From: Paludibacteraceae bacterium
GTDB lineage: Bacteria > Bacteroidota > Bacteroidia > Bacteroidales > Paludibacteraceae
NCBI GenBank assembly: GCA_028694215.1
Contig: JAQUTW010000006.1
Coordinates: 1-64,000 of the forward strand
Length of the DNA stretch: 64,000 nucleotides
Direction: 5' to 3'
The first letter of the stretch is position 1. Each line of letters starts with the position of its first letter. The position numbers and the translations under genes are program-made. A model generated the notes under the pieces. It made no database searches and was not told the origin of the DNA. It saw only the letters and a program-made list of their open reading frames with translations. This document shows positions 9,458 through 17,608 of the stretch, piece by piece.

Positions 9458-10372
9458 ATGAATTTATCTGTCAATCTTTGTGGCTTAAAATTAGATAATC
9501 CTATCATTCCAGCCAGTGGTACTTTTGGTTATGGCAACGAGTTTAAGGATTTCTACGACATCAATATACTTGGCTCTTTCGCATTCAAAGGAACTACAAA
9601 AGAACCGCGTTCGGGCAATCCTACTCCACGCATTGCAGAATGCACAAACGGTCTTATCAATTCCGTTGGATTGCAAAATCCAGGAATTGAGTCCGTTATA
9701 AAGCATGAACTTCCTTTGTTAAGAACATTTTTTCATAAACCTGTTATCGCCAATATCAGTGGATTCTCCATAGATGAATTTATATATTGCTGCGAAAAAG
9801 TAGACAAAGAGCCACAAGTCGGACTTATTGAAGTCAATATTAGTTGCCCAAACGTAAAATATGGCGGCATGAGTTTCGGAACAACTGCAGACTCTGCTGC
9901 TCAAGTAACTCAAGCCGTTAAAAGTGTTACCACGAAACCTGTTTTTATCAAGTTATCACCTAATGTTACCGACATTGTTGCCATTGCCAAAGCCTGTGAA
10001 AATGCAGGAGCTGACGGAATTTGTCTTATCAACACCTTGTTTGGTATGCGTATTGATTTGAACAGACGCCAACCTGTCATTGCAAACAAGATGGGAGGAT
10101 TTTCCGGTCCTGCTATTTTTCCAATAGCTTTACGTATGGTATATCAAGTCAGTCAGGCCTGCAATATTCCTATTATTGGTTGTGGAGGTATTTCTTCTGC
10201 ACATGATGTAATAGAAATGATGATGGCTGGCGCAACTGCTGTACAAATTGGTGCCATGAACCTAAAAAATCCATATATTTGTAAGGAAATAATAGAACAA
10301 CTTCCTGAAGTAATGGAAAAATTTGGCATCGAAAATTTAAACGATATTATTGGGATAGCTCATCAACATTAA
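9458..10372 (+). CDS. pyrD: Dihydroorotate dehydrogenase B, catalytic subunit (class 1B)
   Basis: FMN enzyme oxidising dihydroorotate to orotate in the cytoplasm. NPIIPASGTFGYG near the N terminus and the active-site loop NISCPNVKYGGMSFGT with its catalytic cysteine are class 1 features. The FMN phosphate loop IPIIGCGGISS and GATAVQIGAMNL are present. The cysteine rather than serine base, with pyrK directly upstream, marks class 1B (NAD+-dependent), not the membrane quinone-dependent class 2. Length 304 aa is typical. Confidence 0.95.
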   Translation: MNLSVNLCGLKLDNPIIPASGTFGYGNEFKDFYDINILGSFAFKGTTKEPRSGNPTPRIAECTNGLINSVGLQNPGIESVIKHELPLLRTFFHKPVIANISGFSIDEFIYCCEKVDKEPQVGLIEVNISCPNVKYGGMSFGTTADSAAQVTQAVKSVTTKPVFIKLSPNVTDIVAIAKACENAGADGICLINTLFGMRIDLNRRQPVIANKMGGFSGPAIFPIALRMVYQVSQACNIPIIGCGGISSAHDVIEMMMAGATAVQIGAMNLKNPYICKEIIEQLPEVMEKFGIENLNDIIGIAHQH

Positions 10373-10382
10373 AAATATAACA

Positions 10383-11078
10383 ATGAAAGATGTTATTATA
10401 GCATGCGATTTTAGCAGTAAACAACAAACGCTGGAGTTTTTAAATAAATTCCACGATCAGAAACCTTTTGTAAAAATAGGTATGGAATTATTTTATGCAG
10501 AAGGTCCTGAAATTGTACGAGAACTAAAACGCCGCGGACATCGTATATTTCTAGATTTAAAACTGCATGATATTCCTAACACTGTAAAAAAAAGTATGGC
10601 TGTATTAAGTAATTTGAATGTGAATATGACTAATGTACATGCAGCCGGTACCATAGAAATGATGAAAGCCGCTATTGAAGGGCTGACAAAACCGGACGGA
10701 TCGCGCCCTATTTTGTTAGCTGTAACACAACTTACCTCCACTTCGGAAAGTCGTATGCAATCAGAACTGCTTATTAATGCAAGTATAAATGACACAATTG
10801 TACATTACGCACAAAATGCACGAACCGCAGGATTAGATGGCGTAGTATGCTCACCATTGGAAGCCGGAATGGTAAAAAAAGCCTGCGGAAACAAATTTAT
10901 TACAGTTACACCCGGAATTCGTTTTGCCGATAATGATACCGCCGACCAAGTGCGCATAACAACTCCTGCTAAAGCTCGAGAAATCGGTACTGATTTTATT
11001 GTGGTAGGTCGCCCCATAACAACAGCAGCAAATCCACAAGATGCCTACTTACGTTGTTGTACAGAATTTATAAAATAA
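10383..11078 (+). CDS. pyrF: Orotidine 5'-phosphate decarboxylase
   Basis: Last step to UMP: decarboxylates OMP without a cofactor. It is the short TIM-barrel type (231 aa). The catalytic Lys-Asp array is visible in FLDLKLHDIPNTV, with VKIGMELFY upstream (the first substrate-binding Lys) and the phosphate-binding FIVVGRPIT near the C terminus. It lies 10 nt after pyrD and 12 nt before pyrE. Many Bacteroidota have the longer ~275-aa type 2 form instead, so the short type here is a small point of interest; that comparison is from memory. Confidence 0.93.
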   Translation: MKDVIIACDFSSKQQTLEFLNKFHDQKPFVKIGMELFYAEGPEIVRELKRRGHRIFLDLKLHDIPNTVKKSMAVLSNLNVNMTNVHAAGTIEMMKAAIEGLTKPDGSRPILLAVTQLTSTSESRMQSELLINASINDTIVHYAQNARTAGLDGVVCSPLEAGMVKKACGNKFITVTPGIRFADNDTADQVRITTPAKAREIGTDFIVVGRPITTAANPQDAYLRCCTEFIK

Positions 11079-11090
11079 ATCCATAAAACC

Positions 11091-11735
11091 ATGTTCACTC
11101 AACAAACATCACAAACGATTGCCAAAGATTTACTTTCTATTGGTGCCGTTTTTCTCCGACCCAACCAGCCTTTTACATGGGCAAGCGGAATTAAAAGCCC
11201 TATTTATTGCGACAATCGCCTCACATTAACAGCCGTGGAAGTGCGCCAACATGTAGAAAACGGATTGGCACAAATCATACGTGAACACTTTGCTGATGCA
11301 GAAGTCATTATGGGTACATCAACTGCAGGAATTGCACATGCAGCCATTACTGCCACCATTCTGAATTTGCCAATGGGTTACGTCAGAAGTGGAAATAAAG
11401 ACCATGGACGAGGCAATCAAATAGAAGGCAAATTAGAGAAAGGGCAAAAAGTTGTTGTTATCGAAGATTTAATTTCTACTGCAGGAAGTTGTATCGAAGT
11501 TGTAAATGTTTTGCGTGAAGCAGGCGCTGAGGTACTCGGAATCGCCAGTATTTTTACCTATGGAATGAAAAAAGGAATTGATAAATTAGCCGAAGCCAAC
11601 ATCACAAACCATAGTCTATCTAATCTGGATACATTAATAAATGTAGCAGCACAAGAAGGCTACATCAAATCAGAAGACAAAGATCGGCTCATTACCTTCA
11701 GAAACAACCCAACAGACGAAAGTTGGATGAAATAA
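11091..11735 (+). CDS. pyrE: Orotate phosphoribosyltransferase
   Basis: Joins orotate to PRPP to give OMP. The PRPP-binding signature [14 protein letters not shown] lies near residue 125, and the flexible-loop residues are in [15 protein letters not shown]. Length 214 aa is normal for the bacterial enzyme. The ATG start at 11091 is 12 nt after pyrF, in the same operon. It precedes pyrB by 25 nt, and nothing suggests a separate promoter. Confidence 0.95.
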   Translation: MFTQQTSQTIAKDLLSIGAVFLRPNQPFTWASGIKSPIYCDNRLTLTAVEVRQHVENGLAQIIREHFADAEVIMGTSTAGIAHAAITATILNLPMGYVRSGNKDHGRGNQIEGKLEKGQKVVVIEDLISTAGSCIEVVNVLREAGAEVLGIASIFTYGMKKGIDKLAEANITNHSLSNLDTLINVAAQEGYIKSEDKDRLITFRNNPTDESWMK

Positions 11736-11760
11736 CAAACACAACCATAAATAAAATAAT

Positions 11761-12831
11761 ATGCGTAATTTATTAGATCCCACGGATTTAACGGTTGACG
11801 AAATCGATCAAATTATGGATTTGTCGTTAGACATTATTGCCAACCGTCAAAAGTACAACGAAGTATGCAAAGGGAAAAAACTTGCTACCCTGTTTTACGA
11901 ACCAAGCACACGTACACGACTAAGTTTTACTGCAGCCATGATGGAATTGGGCGGCAATGTTATTGGCTTTTCAGATGCCAACAGCAGTTCCGCCAGTAAA
12001 GGCGAAACCGTAGCCGATACCGTACGCGTCCTTAGCTGCTTTGCCGATATTATTGCCATGCGCCATCCGAAAGAAGGAGCTCCCATGATAGCCACACAAT
12101 ATGCGACAGTTCCTGTTATCAATGCAGGTGATGGTGGACACAGTCATCCCACTCAAACTTTGACAGACTTACTAACCATAAAAAGAGAAAAAGGACATTT
12201 CGACAATTTGACAGTAGGATTTTGTGGAGACCTGAAATTTGGCAGAACCGTACATTCACTTATAAAAGCCTTGAAACGATACACCAATGTAAATTTTGTA
12301 CTTATTTCACCAGAAGAACTTAAACTCCCCGATTACATCAAGAACGACCTTTGTGAGGAAAATATCGAATACACGGAAACTCATTCGTTAGAAAATGCTA
12401 TGCCAAAACTTGATGTTTTGTATATGACACGTGTTCAAAAAGAGCGTTTTGATAGTGAAGAGGAATATAACAGACTAAAAAACAGCTTTATACTAAATAC
12501 CGACAAACTGAAATCGGCAAAATCGGACATGATTATTTTACATCCGCTTCCACGTGTAAACGAAATTACCTACGAGGTAGATAACGATCCACGTGCTTGT
12601 TACTTTGAACAAGTAGAAAATGGTAAATTTGTCCGTATGGCACTTATTTACAAGCTGTTACAATGGAAATCAGAAAATCGAAAAACTCCTGTACAGAAAA
12701 CCATCATAGAAGGACCACCTTGCAAATATTCACGATGTATTTCATCACAAGAACCGGTAAAACATCTATATCAACTCTCCGAAAATGGTATTTACCGATG
12801 TATTTATTGTGAAGGTCCCTTAGAAAAATAA
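11761..12831 (+). CDS. pyrB: Aspartate carbamoyltransferase fused to a PyrI-like zinc domain
   Basis: Condenses carbamoyl phosphate and aspartate to carbamoyl-aspartate. Residues 1-~305 are a complete catalytic chain: carbamoyl-phosphate motif [12 protein letters not shown] (S49-T-R-T-R53), the HPTQTL motif, and [11 protein letters not shown] near the C terminus. The protein is 356 aa, about 45 longer than a normal PyrB. The tail has C321-KYSR-C326-ISSQEPV and, after about 20 residues, C347-IY-C350-E. This copies the zinc site of E. coli PyrI (C109-x4-C114-IS..EPV and C138-KY-C141-E). The PyrI nucleotide-binding domain is absent and no pyrI lies in the operon. Last gene of the pyr operon; a strong terminator overlaps its stop codon. 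Confidence 0.94.
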   Translation: MRNLLDPTDLTVDEIDQIMDLSLDIIANRQKYNEVCKGKKLATLFYEPSTRTRLSFTAAMMELGGNVIGFSDANSSSASKGETVADTVRVLSCFADIIAMRHPKEGAPMIATQYATVPVINAGDGGHSHPTQTLTDLLTIKREKGHFDNLTVGFCGDLKFGRTVHSLIKALKRYTNVNFVLISPEELKLPDYIKNDLCEENIEYTETHSLENAMPKLDVLYMTRVQKERFDSEEEYNRLKNSFILNTDKLKSAKSDMIILHPLPRVNEITYEVDNDPRACYFEQVENGKFVRMALIYKLLQWKSENRKTPVQKTIIEGPPCKYSRCISSQEPVKHLYQLSENGIYRCIYCEGPLEK

Positions 12832-12870
12832 AGAAAGAGGAATTCTAAAAATTAGAATTCCTCTTTCTTT
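12830..12870. terminator. Bidirectional terminator between pyrB and gldJ
   Basis: An 18-bp perfect stem (12830-12847 with 12853-12870) with a 5-base loop; A-rich on one side and T-rich on the other, so it can work on both strands. It overlaps the pyrB stop codon and lies 15 nt before the end of the convergent lipoprotein gene. Confidence 0.85.
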
Positions 12871-12885
12871 ATATCATTGTAAAAA

Positions 12886-14355
12886 TCAATTGGACTTCTT
12901 ACCTCCAACAGAACTCATTGCACAACGGAAGCCTATATCGTTAGAACATCTGTTCTCATCCAAATAACGTCTGTTAGCAGGATTCAGCCATAAAACCCTA
13001 TCACGCCATGAGCCACCTTTGTAGATGTGTACCGTATTAGAAATCATGTTAGCTCTTTCAATCGGAGAAGCATTTTCCATACGTAATACGGAATCTCCCA
13101 GTGCAGAACGTCTGTCACCATCTTTATAATCCCTGTAATCACCACCCGTCATGGCAAAACCTCTTTCACGCAACAATACACTTCTCATACTATCTCGCAT
13201 TACAGGATCTAAAGTAGGCAACTTATTTAAAATACTTTCTGCATAAACAGAATCCGATTCGTAAACATTACCACGGAAAGAGTTATATTCGGTTACCACC
13301 TCATTAGTAGTGGCACGATAAACGTCTAATACCCATTCGTTAACATTTCCGGCCATATTATATAAGCCATAAGCATTAGGCAAGAAGAAATTTACAGGAA
13401 CAGTTAATGTGTTATTTACATCAATTCCAATAGGGTCTCCTCTCCCTCTCATAAAATTGGCATAAAATTCACCTTCAGTCCGTCTTTCGCCAAAGCTTCT
13501 CAACTGATCTCCTTTCCAAGGATAAGTTTGCGTCTCTTCTATGTTGCCATCAACAGCTTCAATACCATATGCTGCATATTCCCATTCAGCTTCTGTAGGT
13601 AAACGGAATTTAGAATCAAACAGAAGTCCGTCCAAATCTAACGCCTCACCATCCAAAGTCGGTTTTGCCATAGTTCTTTGGGCTGCATTAACATATTGCT
13701 TTGCAAAATCAGTAGTAAACACATAAGCATTCACAGAATCCGGATTATTTTTAAGTTTTTCCGCAATGGTTTTCAAATCCTGATATTCTATCAATCCCTG
13801 ATTTATCAATTCATATTCATTTACACGATCGGTTCGCCAATCGCAATAAGCTTCAGCTTGTTTGAAAGTTACACCAACTACAGGATAAAAACCATAAGCT
13901 ACATGAGAATAATAATTTTGAACATAAGGTTCATTATAAGCTAACTCATTACGCCAAACAGTTTCGTCTGGTAATGCCAAAATTACGCGACGAGGATCAT
14001 TAACAAACACGCCACTCAACCAAGCGACATACTCACGCCAGTTAAGATTGGTGATTTCGAACTGATCAATAAAATAACCACTATTTGCAATTCGTCTTTT
14101 AGGATTATTCGAAGGACTGGAAACAGGGTCTGAATTTACACCCTTAACCGTTGTCATAACGTCAATATAAGCCATTCCCGGAGGAATTTTTCCCTCATAA
14201 ACCGTACGAACATTAAAAAAACCCTCAGATGGCGAATTATAAGCAAAACCTGTACGTTCCGAAAAATCTTCAGACACAGCTCCATTCCCTGATTTACAAG
14301 CTGCAAGTAATGCAACCACGCCTAATAAGCCGATAAATTTACCTACTATTTTCAT
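12886..14355 (-). CDS. gldJ: GldJ/GldK-type lipoprotein with FGE-sulfatase fold (T9SS/gliding)
   Basis: Outer-membrane-associated lipoprotein (489 aa) of the formylglycine-generating-enzyme fold, as used by T9SS proteins GldJ and GldK/PorK. The signal peptide ends in the lipobox LLAAC (Cys20). Fold markers include QFEITNLNWREYVAWL, YPVVGVTFKQAEAYCDWRTD, RLPTEAEWEYAAYG, YGLYNMAGNVNEWV and GGSWRDR. The wording around WRNELAYNE and WRTDRVNE is closest, from memory, to GldJ rather than PorK. Start taken at ATG 14353-14355, which opens the lipoprotein signal; a start further upstream at 14412 would spoil it. gldK/L/M/N are not adjacent, so it is an orphan copy. It is divergent from folP. Gene symbol is a best guess. 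Confidence 0.8.
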   Translation of the reverse strand: MKIVGKFIGLLGVVALLAACKSGNGAVSEDFSERTGFAYNSPSEGFFNVRTVYEGKIPPGMAYIDVMTTVKGVNSDPVSSPSNNPKRRIANSGYFIDQFEITNLNWREYVAWLSGVFVNDPRRVILALPDETVWRNELAYNEPYVQNYYSHVAYGFYPVVGVTFKQAEAYCDWRTDRVNEYELINQGLIEYQDLKTIAEKLKNNPDSVNAYVFTTDFAKQYVNAAQRTMAKPTLDGEALDLDGLLFDSKFRLPTEAEWEYAAYGIEAVDGNIEETQTYPWKGDQLRSFGERRTEGEFYANFMRGRGDPIGIDVNNTLTVPVNFFLPNAYGLYNMAGNVNEWVLDVYRATTNEVVTEYNSFRGNVYESDSVYAESILNKLPTLDPVMRDSMRSVLLRERGFAMTGGDYRDYKDGDRRSALGDSVLRMENASPIERANMISNTVHIYKGGSWRDRVLWLNPANRRYLDENRCSNDIGFRCAMSSVGGKKSN

Positions 14356-14382
14356 ATTAGTTATTTTATTGATAAACGATGG

Positions 14383-14390
14383 CAAATATA
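14383..14390 (-). promoter_or_regulatory. -7 element for the GldJ-type gene
   Basis: On the minus strand the sequence TATATTTG at 14390-14383 fits TAnnTTTG. The predicted start is about 20 nt upstream of the gldJ ATG. No good TTTG -33 box is seen at the expected distance. Confidence 0.5.
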
Positions 14391-14430
14391 CAATTTTTTT
14401 GTGAGATAACATTTGTTTCTCCTTTTTTTT

Positions 14431-14438
14431 TACCTTTG
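14431..14438 (+). promoter_or_regulatory. -7 element for folP-cdaA
   Basis: TACCTTTG at 14431-14438 (followed by CAG) fits TAnnTTTG. The predicted start is near 14441, about 60 nt before the folP ATG. A TTTG lies at 14412-14415 but the spacing of 15 bp is shorter than usual. The 5' UTR can form a loose AAGAGTG/CACTCTT hairpin without a T run. Confidence 0.5.
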
Positions 14439-14500
14439 CAGAAAAAAAAGAGTGTTTTTTTGATTTTTACAACAATCTTTTCACTCTTAATAACGTAACA

Positions 14501-15346
14501 ATGAAGAGTTTTATTACTATTAATGGCAAAATTTTAGATGTTTCACAACCAATTGTAATGGCCATCATCAACATAACTCCCGACTCTTTTTTCTCGGGAA
14601 GTCGCCATTGCACACCTGAAAATATACTTGCAGCCACCCAACGAGCAGTTGATTTTGGCGCCACCATCATTGATATTGGAGGATATTCTACTCGCCCAGA
14701 CGCTAATTTTGTCAGTGAAAAAGAGGAAGAAAAACGGGTATGTAAAGCTTTGGATATCATAAGATGGAGATTCCCAAATTTACCTATATCAATAGACACT
14801 TTTCGATCAAAAATTGCCCAAAAAGCTGTGAATGATTTTCACGCCAATATCATCAATGATATATCAGGAGGCGAATTAGATAACAAAATGTTTCAAACAT
14901 CCGCTCAGCTAAACGTTCCTTACATTTTGACACATTCGCGGGGAAATTCGCAAACAATGCAAAAGCTAACAAACTATCAATCAGCAACAAAAGAAGTACT
15001 TGATTTTTTCATAAAAAAGACGAATGAATTGCAACAGTTGGGAATGAAAGATATAATTATAGACCCGGGATTCGGTTTTGCCAAAACAGTGGCTCAAAAT
15101 TATGAATTATTAAAAAATTTGCGTACTTTTGAAATTCTAAATATGCCAATATTAGGAGGCATTTCCAGAAAATCAATGATATATAAACCCTTACAAACAA
15201 CACCAGATTTGGCACTAAACGGAACAAGTATTCTTAATACATTATTATTACGGGAAGGCGCATCCATTCTACGTGTACACGATGTAAAAGAGGCCATGGA
15301 AGCCATTACTCTATTTAAACTTTTTCAAGAAAACACAAAAAACTGA
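14501..15346 (+). CDS. folP: Dihydropteroate synthase
   Basis: Folate synthesis: joins 6-hydroxymethyl-dihydropterin diphosphate to p-aminobenzoate, the target of sulfonamides. TIM-barrel signatures seen: MAIINITPDSFFSGSR at the N terminus, IIDIGGYSTRPDA around residue 60, and IIDPGFGFAKT near residue 187. At 281 aa it is a normal single-domain enzyme. cdaA follows after 9 nt, an arrangement common in Bacteroidota. Confidence 0.95.
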   Translation: MKSFITINGKILDVSQPIVMAIINITPDSFFSGSRHCTPENILAATQRAVDFGATIIDIGGYSTRPDANFVSEKEEEKRVCKALDIIRWRFPNLPISIDTFRSKIAQKAVNDFHANIINDISGGELDNKMFQTSAQLNVPYILTHSRGNSQTMQKLTNYQSATKEVLDFFIKKTNELQQLGMKDIIIDPGFGFAKTVAQNYELLKNLRTFEILNMPILGGISRKSMIYKPLQTTPDLALNGTSILNTLLLREGASILRVHDVKEAMEAITLFKLFQENTKN

Positions 15347-15355
15347 TCAACACTC

Positions 15356-16132
15356 ATGGGCTTGGAATTCGGTATAAAAGATATTATAGACATTCTGCTG
15401 GTAACCATATTATTATATGAAGGTTACAAACTTATGAAAGGAACCGGAACCGGTAATATTTTCATTGGCATTATTGCTTTCATCATATTCTGGTTTTTAA
15501 TTACCTACGTATTCAAAATGCGTCTTATGGGAACCATTCTCAACAGCCTTATCAGCGTAGGAGCCATTGCATTAATTGTTATTTTTCAAGGAGAAATCCG
15601 CAGATTTTTCTCACGTATAGGTTCGCATAGAAATTGGAAAATTTTCAAATCATTTCAAAAGTTCTTCCGCAATAAAAAAGAAGGAACCACAAACTTTCCA
15701 ATTATGAAAATAGTCTTAGCTTGCCGTAATATGGCGCGCGCTAAAACCGGTGCATTAATTGTAATTGCACGTAACGCTAATTTGGCAGGTTATATCGAAT
15801 CCGGCGACATCATCAATGCAGACATCAACACTCGACTGCTTGAAAATATTTTTTTTAAGAACAGCCCATTACATGATGGAGCTGTGATGATATTAAATGA
15901 TAAGATTGCCTCTGCCGGAGCAATATTGCCGGTTTCCAGAAATCAATCTATTCCGCGACATTTAGGGTTACGACATCGCGCCGCCATCGGAATTACGGAA
16001 AAAACAGATGCTATTGCCATCGTAGTTTCAGAAGAAACCGGTACCATTTCAATAGCAATTGATGGAAAAATAAACCTTAACATCACAGCAGAACAACTGC
16101 AGCAGATTCTTGCCCAAGAGATACAATTTTAA
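15356..16132 (+). CDS. cdaA: Membrane diadenylate cyclase (c-di-AMP synthase) CdaA
   Basis: Makes cyclic di-AMP from two ATP at the inner membrane; the messenger controls potassium, osmotic and wall homeostasis. Three N-terminal membrane helices (about residues 8-22, 33-52 and 59-78) are followed by a DisA_N cyclase domain with the catalytic DGA motif at 174-176 (SPLHDGAVMI) and RHR at 206-208 (LGLRHRAAIGI). Length 258 aa is typical. It starts 9 nt after folP and is very likely cotranscribed. No CdaR or GlmM gene is adjacent, unlike in Firmicutes. Confidence 0.94.
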   Translation: MGLEFGIKDIIDILLVTILLYEGYKLMKGTGTGNIFIGIIAFIIFWFLITYVFKMRLMGTILNSLISVGAIALIVIFQGEIRRFFSRIGSHRNWKIFKSFQKFFRNKKEGTTNFPIMKIVLACRNMARAKTGALIVIARNANLAGYIESGDIINADINTRLLENIFFKNSPLHDGAVMILNDKIASAGAILPVSRNQSIPRHLGLRHRAAIGITEKTDAIAIVVSEETGTISIAIDGKINLNITAEQLQQILAQEIQF

Positions 16133-16227
16133 CGAAAAAAAAAGAAGCCAAAAAAGCTTTTTTTGCATTTCCAAAAATAAATGTGTTACTTTGTAAAATA
16201 TTTAAAACTTTAAAACATACATTCAAT

Positions 16228-16611
16228 ATGGCAAAAGAGATAATAAATTCGGGGGTTGATCATAACGTATTAGCCAATGGAACCAAAATAAAAGGCATTA
16301 TTTCCACGGAATCGGATTTTCGGGTAGATGGCGAAATAGAAGGTGATGTAATATGCAACGGTAAAATTGTCATCGGAACACTTGGCACTTTAAAAGGTAA
16401 CTTAACCTGCACCAATGCAGAAATCATGGGAAAAGTAAACGGCAAAATCGTTACTTCTGAAGTAACATCCTTAAAATCAACGGCCAAAATATTTGGTGAA
16501 TTAAAAACTAAAATCTTAATCATTGAACCTGAAGCCATTTTCTCCGGTACATGTGATATGGGACAAGATAAGGATTCAGAGAAACCTGCCGTTACATTGA
16601 AAAAAAACTGA
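16228..16611 (+). CDS. Bactofilin-family polymer-forming cytoskeletal protein
   Basis: A 127-aa protein with the bactofilin beta-helix: repeating hydrophobic triads such as GTKIKGIISTESDFRVDGEI, GDVICNGKIVIG and GTLKGNLTCTNAEI. Such proteins polymerise without nucleotides and organise wall enzymes, shape or stalks. Start set at ATG 16228 (MAKEIINSG); the frame is open 15 codons upstream but that stretch looks like leader sequence. A TTACTTTGT promoter-like element sits about 35 nt before the start. A terminator follows. The specific cell role is unknown. Confidence 0.9.
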   Translation: MAKEIINSGVDHNVLANGTKIKGIISTESDFRVDGEIEGDVICNGKIVIGTLGTLKGNLTCTNAEIMGKVNGKIVTSEVTSLKSTAKIFGELKTKILIIEPEAIFSGTCDMGQDKDSEKPAVTLKKN

Positions 16612-16628
16612 TTCTAAATATGATAAAT

Positions 16629-16658
16629 AAAAAAGACATTCAAATGAATGTCTTTTTT
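16629..16658. terminator. Bidirectional terminator between bactofilin and tsf
   Basis: A 14-bp stem (16629-16642 with 16645-16658), AAAAAAGACATTCA pairing with its complement, with a two-base gap and T/A runs on both sides. It serves convergent genes. Confidence 0.85.
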
Positions 16659-16678
16659 ATTGAATATGAATTTTAATC

Positions 16679-17497
16679 TTATTCTTCGTTCAAAGTAACA
16701 CGTTTAAAGTCAATTGGTGTTGCGTGATTTGCCTTGGCATATGTGCCAACACTTTCCTTACTTTCTTTAATAAACGATTGTTCAATCAGAGTAACCTCCT
16801 GATAGAATTTATTTAAACGACCTTGGGCTATTTTATCCAGCATAGCTTCCGGTTTACCTTCTTCGCGAGCTTTTTCGCGTCCAATTTCCAACTCCTTTTC
16901 AACAATATGAGCCGGAACAGAAGCACGATCCAGTGCGATAGGATTCATTGCGGCAACCTGCATAGCAATATCACGAGCAACCTGATGTTCTACTCCTGCT
17001 TCAGCAAAAGCAATAATAGCTGCCAATTTGTTGCCCGGATGGATATATTCTACAACAGATTCCCCTTTCACTGTTTCGTAATAGCCTAATTCCATTTTTT
17101 CACCGGTAACACCACTACGTTCCGTAATCAAATCTGCAATCGTGCGTCCTTCAATTGTTTGAGCTTTTAATTCGTCCATTGTAATTGCCTGCGATTCCAA
17201 AGCTTTATCCAAAATTTGTTTGGTCAACGCAACAAAATCGGCATTTTTAGCCACAAAGTCCGTTTCACACTTCAAAGCCACAATTGCAGCAAAGCCATCT
17301 TTTACGGCTGCCAATACACACCCTTCAGAGGCTTCTCTTTCGCTACGTTTTGCAGCAATAGCTTTTCCACGCTTACGAATCTCTTCTATTGCTTTTTCCA
17401 TATCGCCTTCGGCATCTGTGAGAGCTTTTTTGCAATCCATCATGCCTGCGCCTGTCATTGAGCGGAGTTTTTGAATTTCCGCCATTGTTACTGCCAT
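16679..17497 (-). CDS. tsf: Elongation factor Ts
   Basis: Exchanges GDP for GTP on EF-Tu. The N-terminal UBA-like part has EIQKLRSMTGAGMMDCKKAL, and the core has the nucleotide-exchange motif CETDFVAKN. It is 272 aa, close to the usual 280-330. It follows rpsB on the minus strand with a 111-nt intergenic region that contains an intrinsic terminator, so tsf is probably expressed by partial read-through or its own weak promoter. Confidence 0.96.
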   Translation of the reverse strand: MAVTMAEIQKLRSMTGAGMMDCKKALTDAEGDMEKAIEEIRKRGKAIAAKRSEREASEGCVLAAVKDGFAAIVALKCETDFVAKNADFVALTKQILDKALESQAITMDELKAQTIEGRTIADLITERSGVTGEKMELGYYETVKGESVVEYIHPGNKLAAIIAFAEAGVEHQVARDIAMQVAAMNPIALDRASVPAHIVEKELEIGREKAREEGKPEAMLDKIAQGRLNKFYQEVTLIEQSFIKESKESVGTYAKANHATPIDFKRVTLNEE

Positions 17498-17535
17498 AAT
17501 CTTAAAAGTTTTATTGGTTTATAAATTTTACATCT

Positions 17536-17586
17536 TCAAAAAAAGCGTCACAAAACACACAGATTTCGTTGTGTCTGTAACGCTTT
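17536..17586 (-). terminator. Intercistronic terminator between rpsB and tsf
   Basis: On the minus strand an 11-bp outer stem (17586-17576 with 17552-17542, including one U.G pair) encloses a second short GACACA/TGTGT helix and is followed by a T run. It lies between two genes of one ribosomal operon, so it should lower tsf expression relative to rpsB. Confidence 0.75.
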
Positions 17587-17608
17587 GATTTATCCTAAAA
17601 CAAGAATC

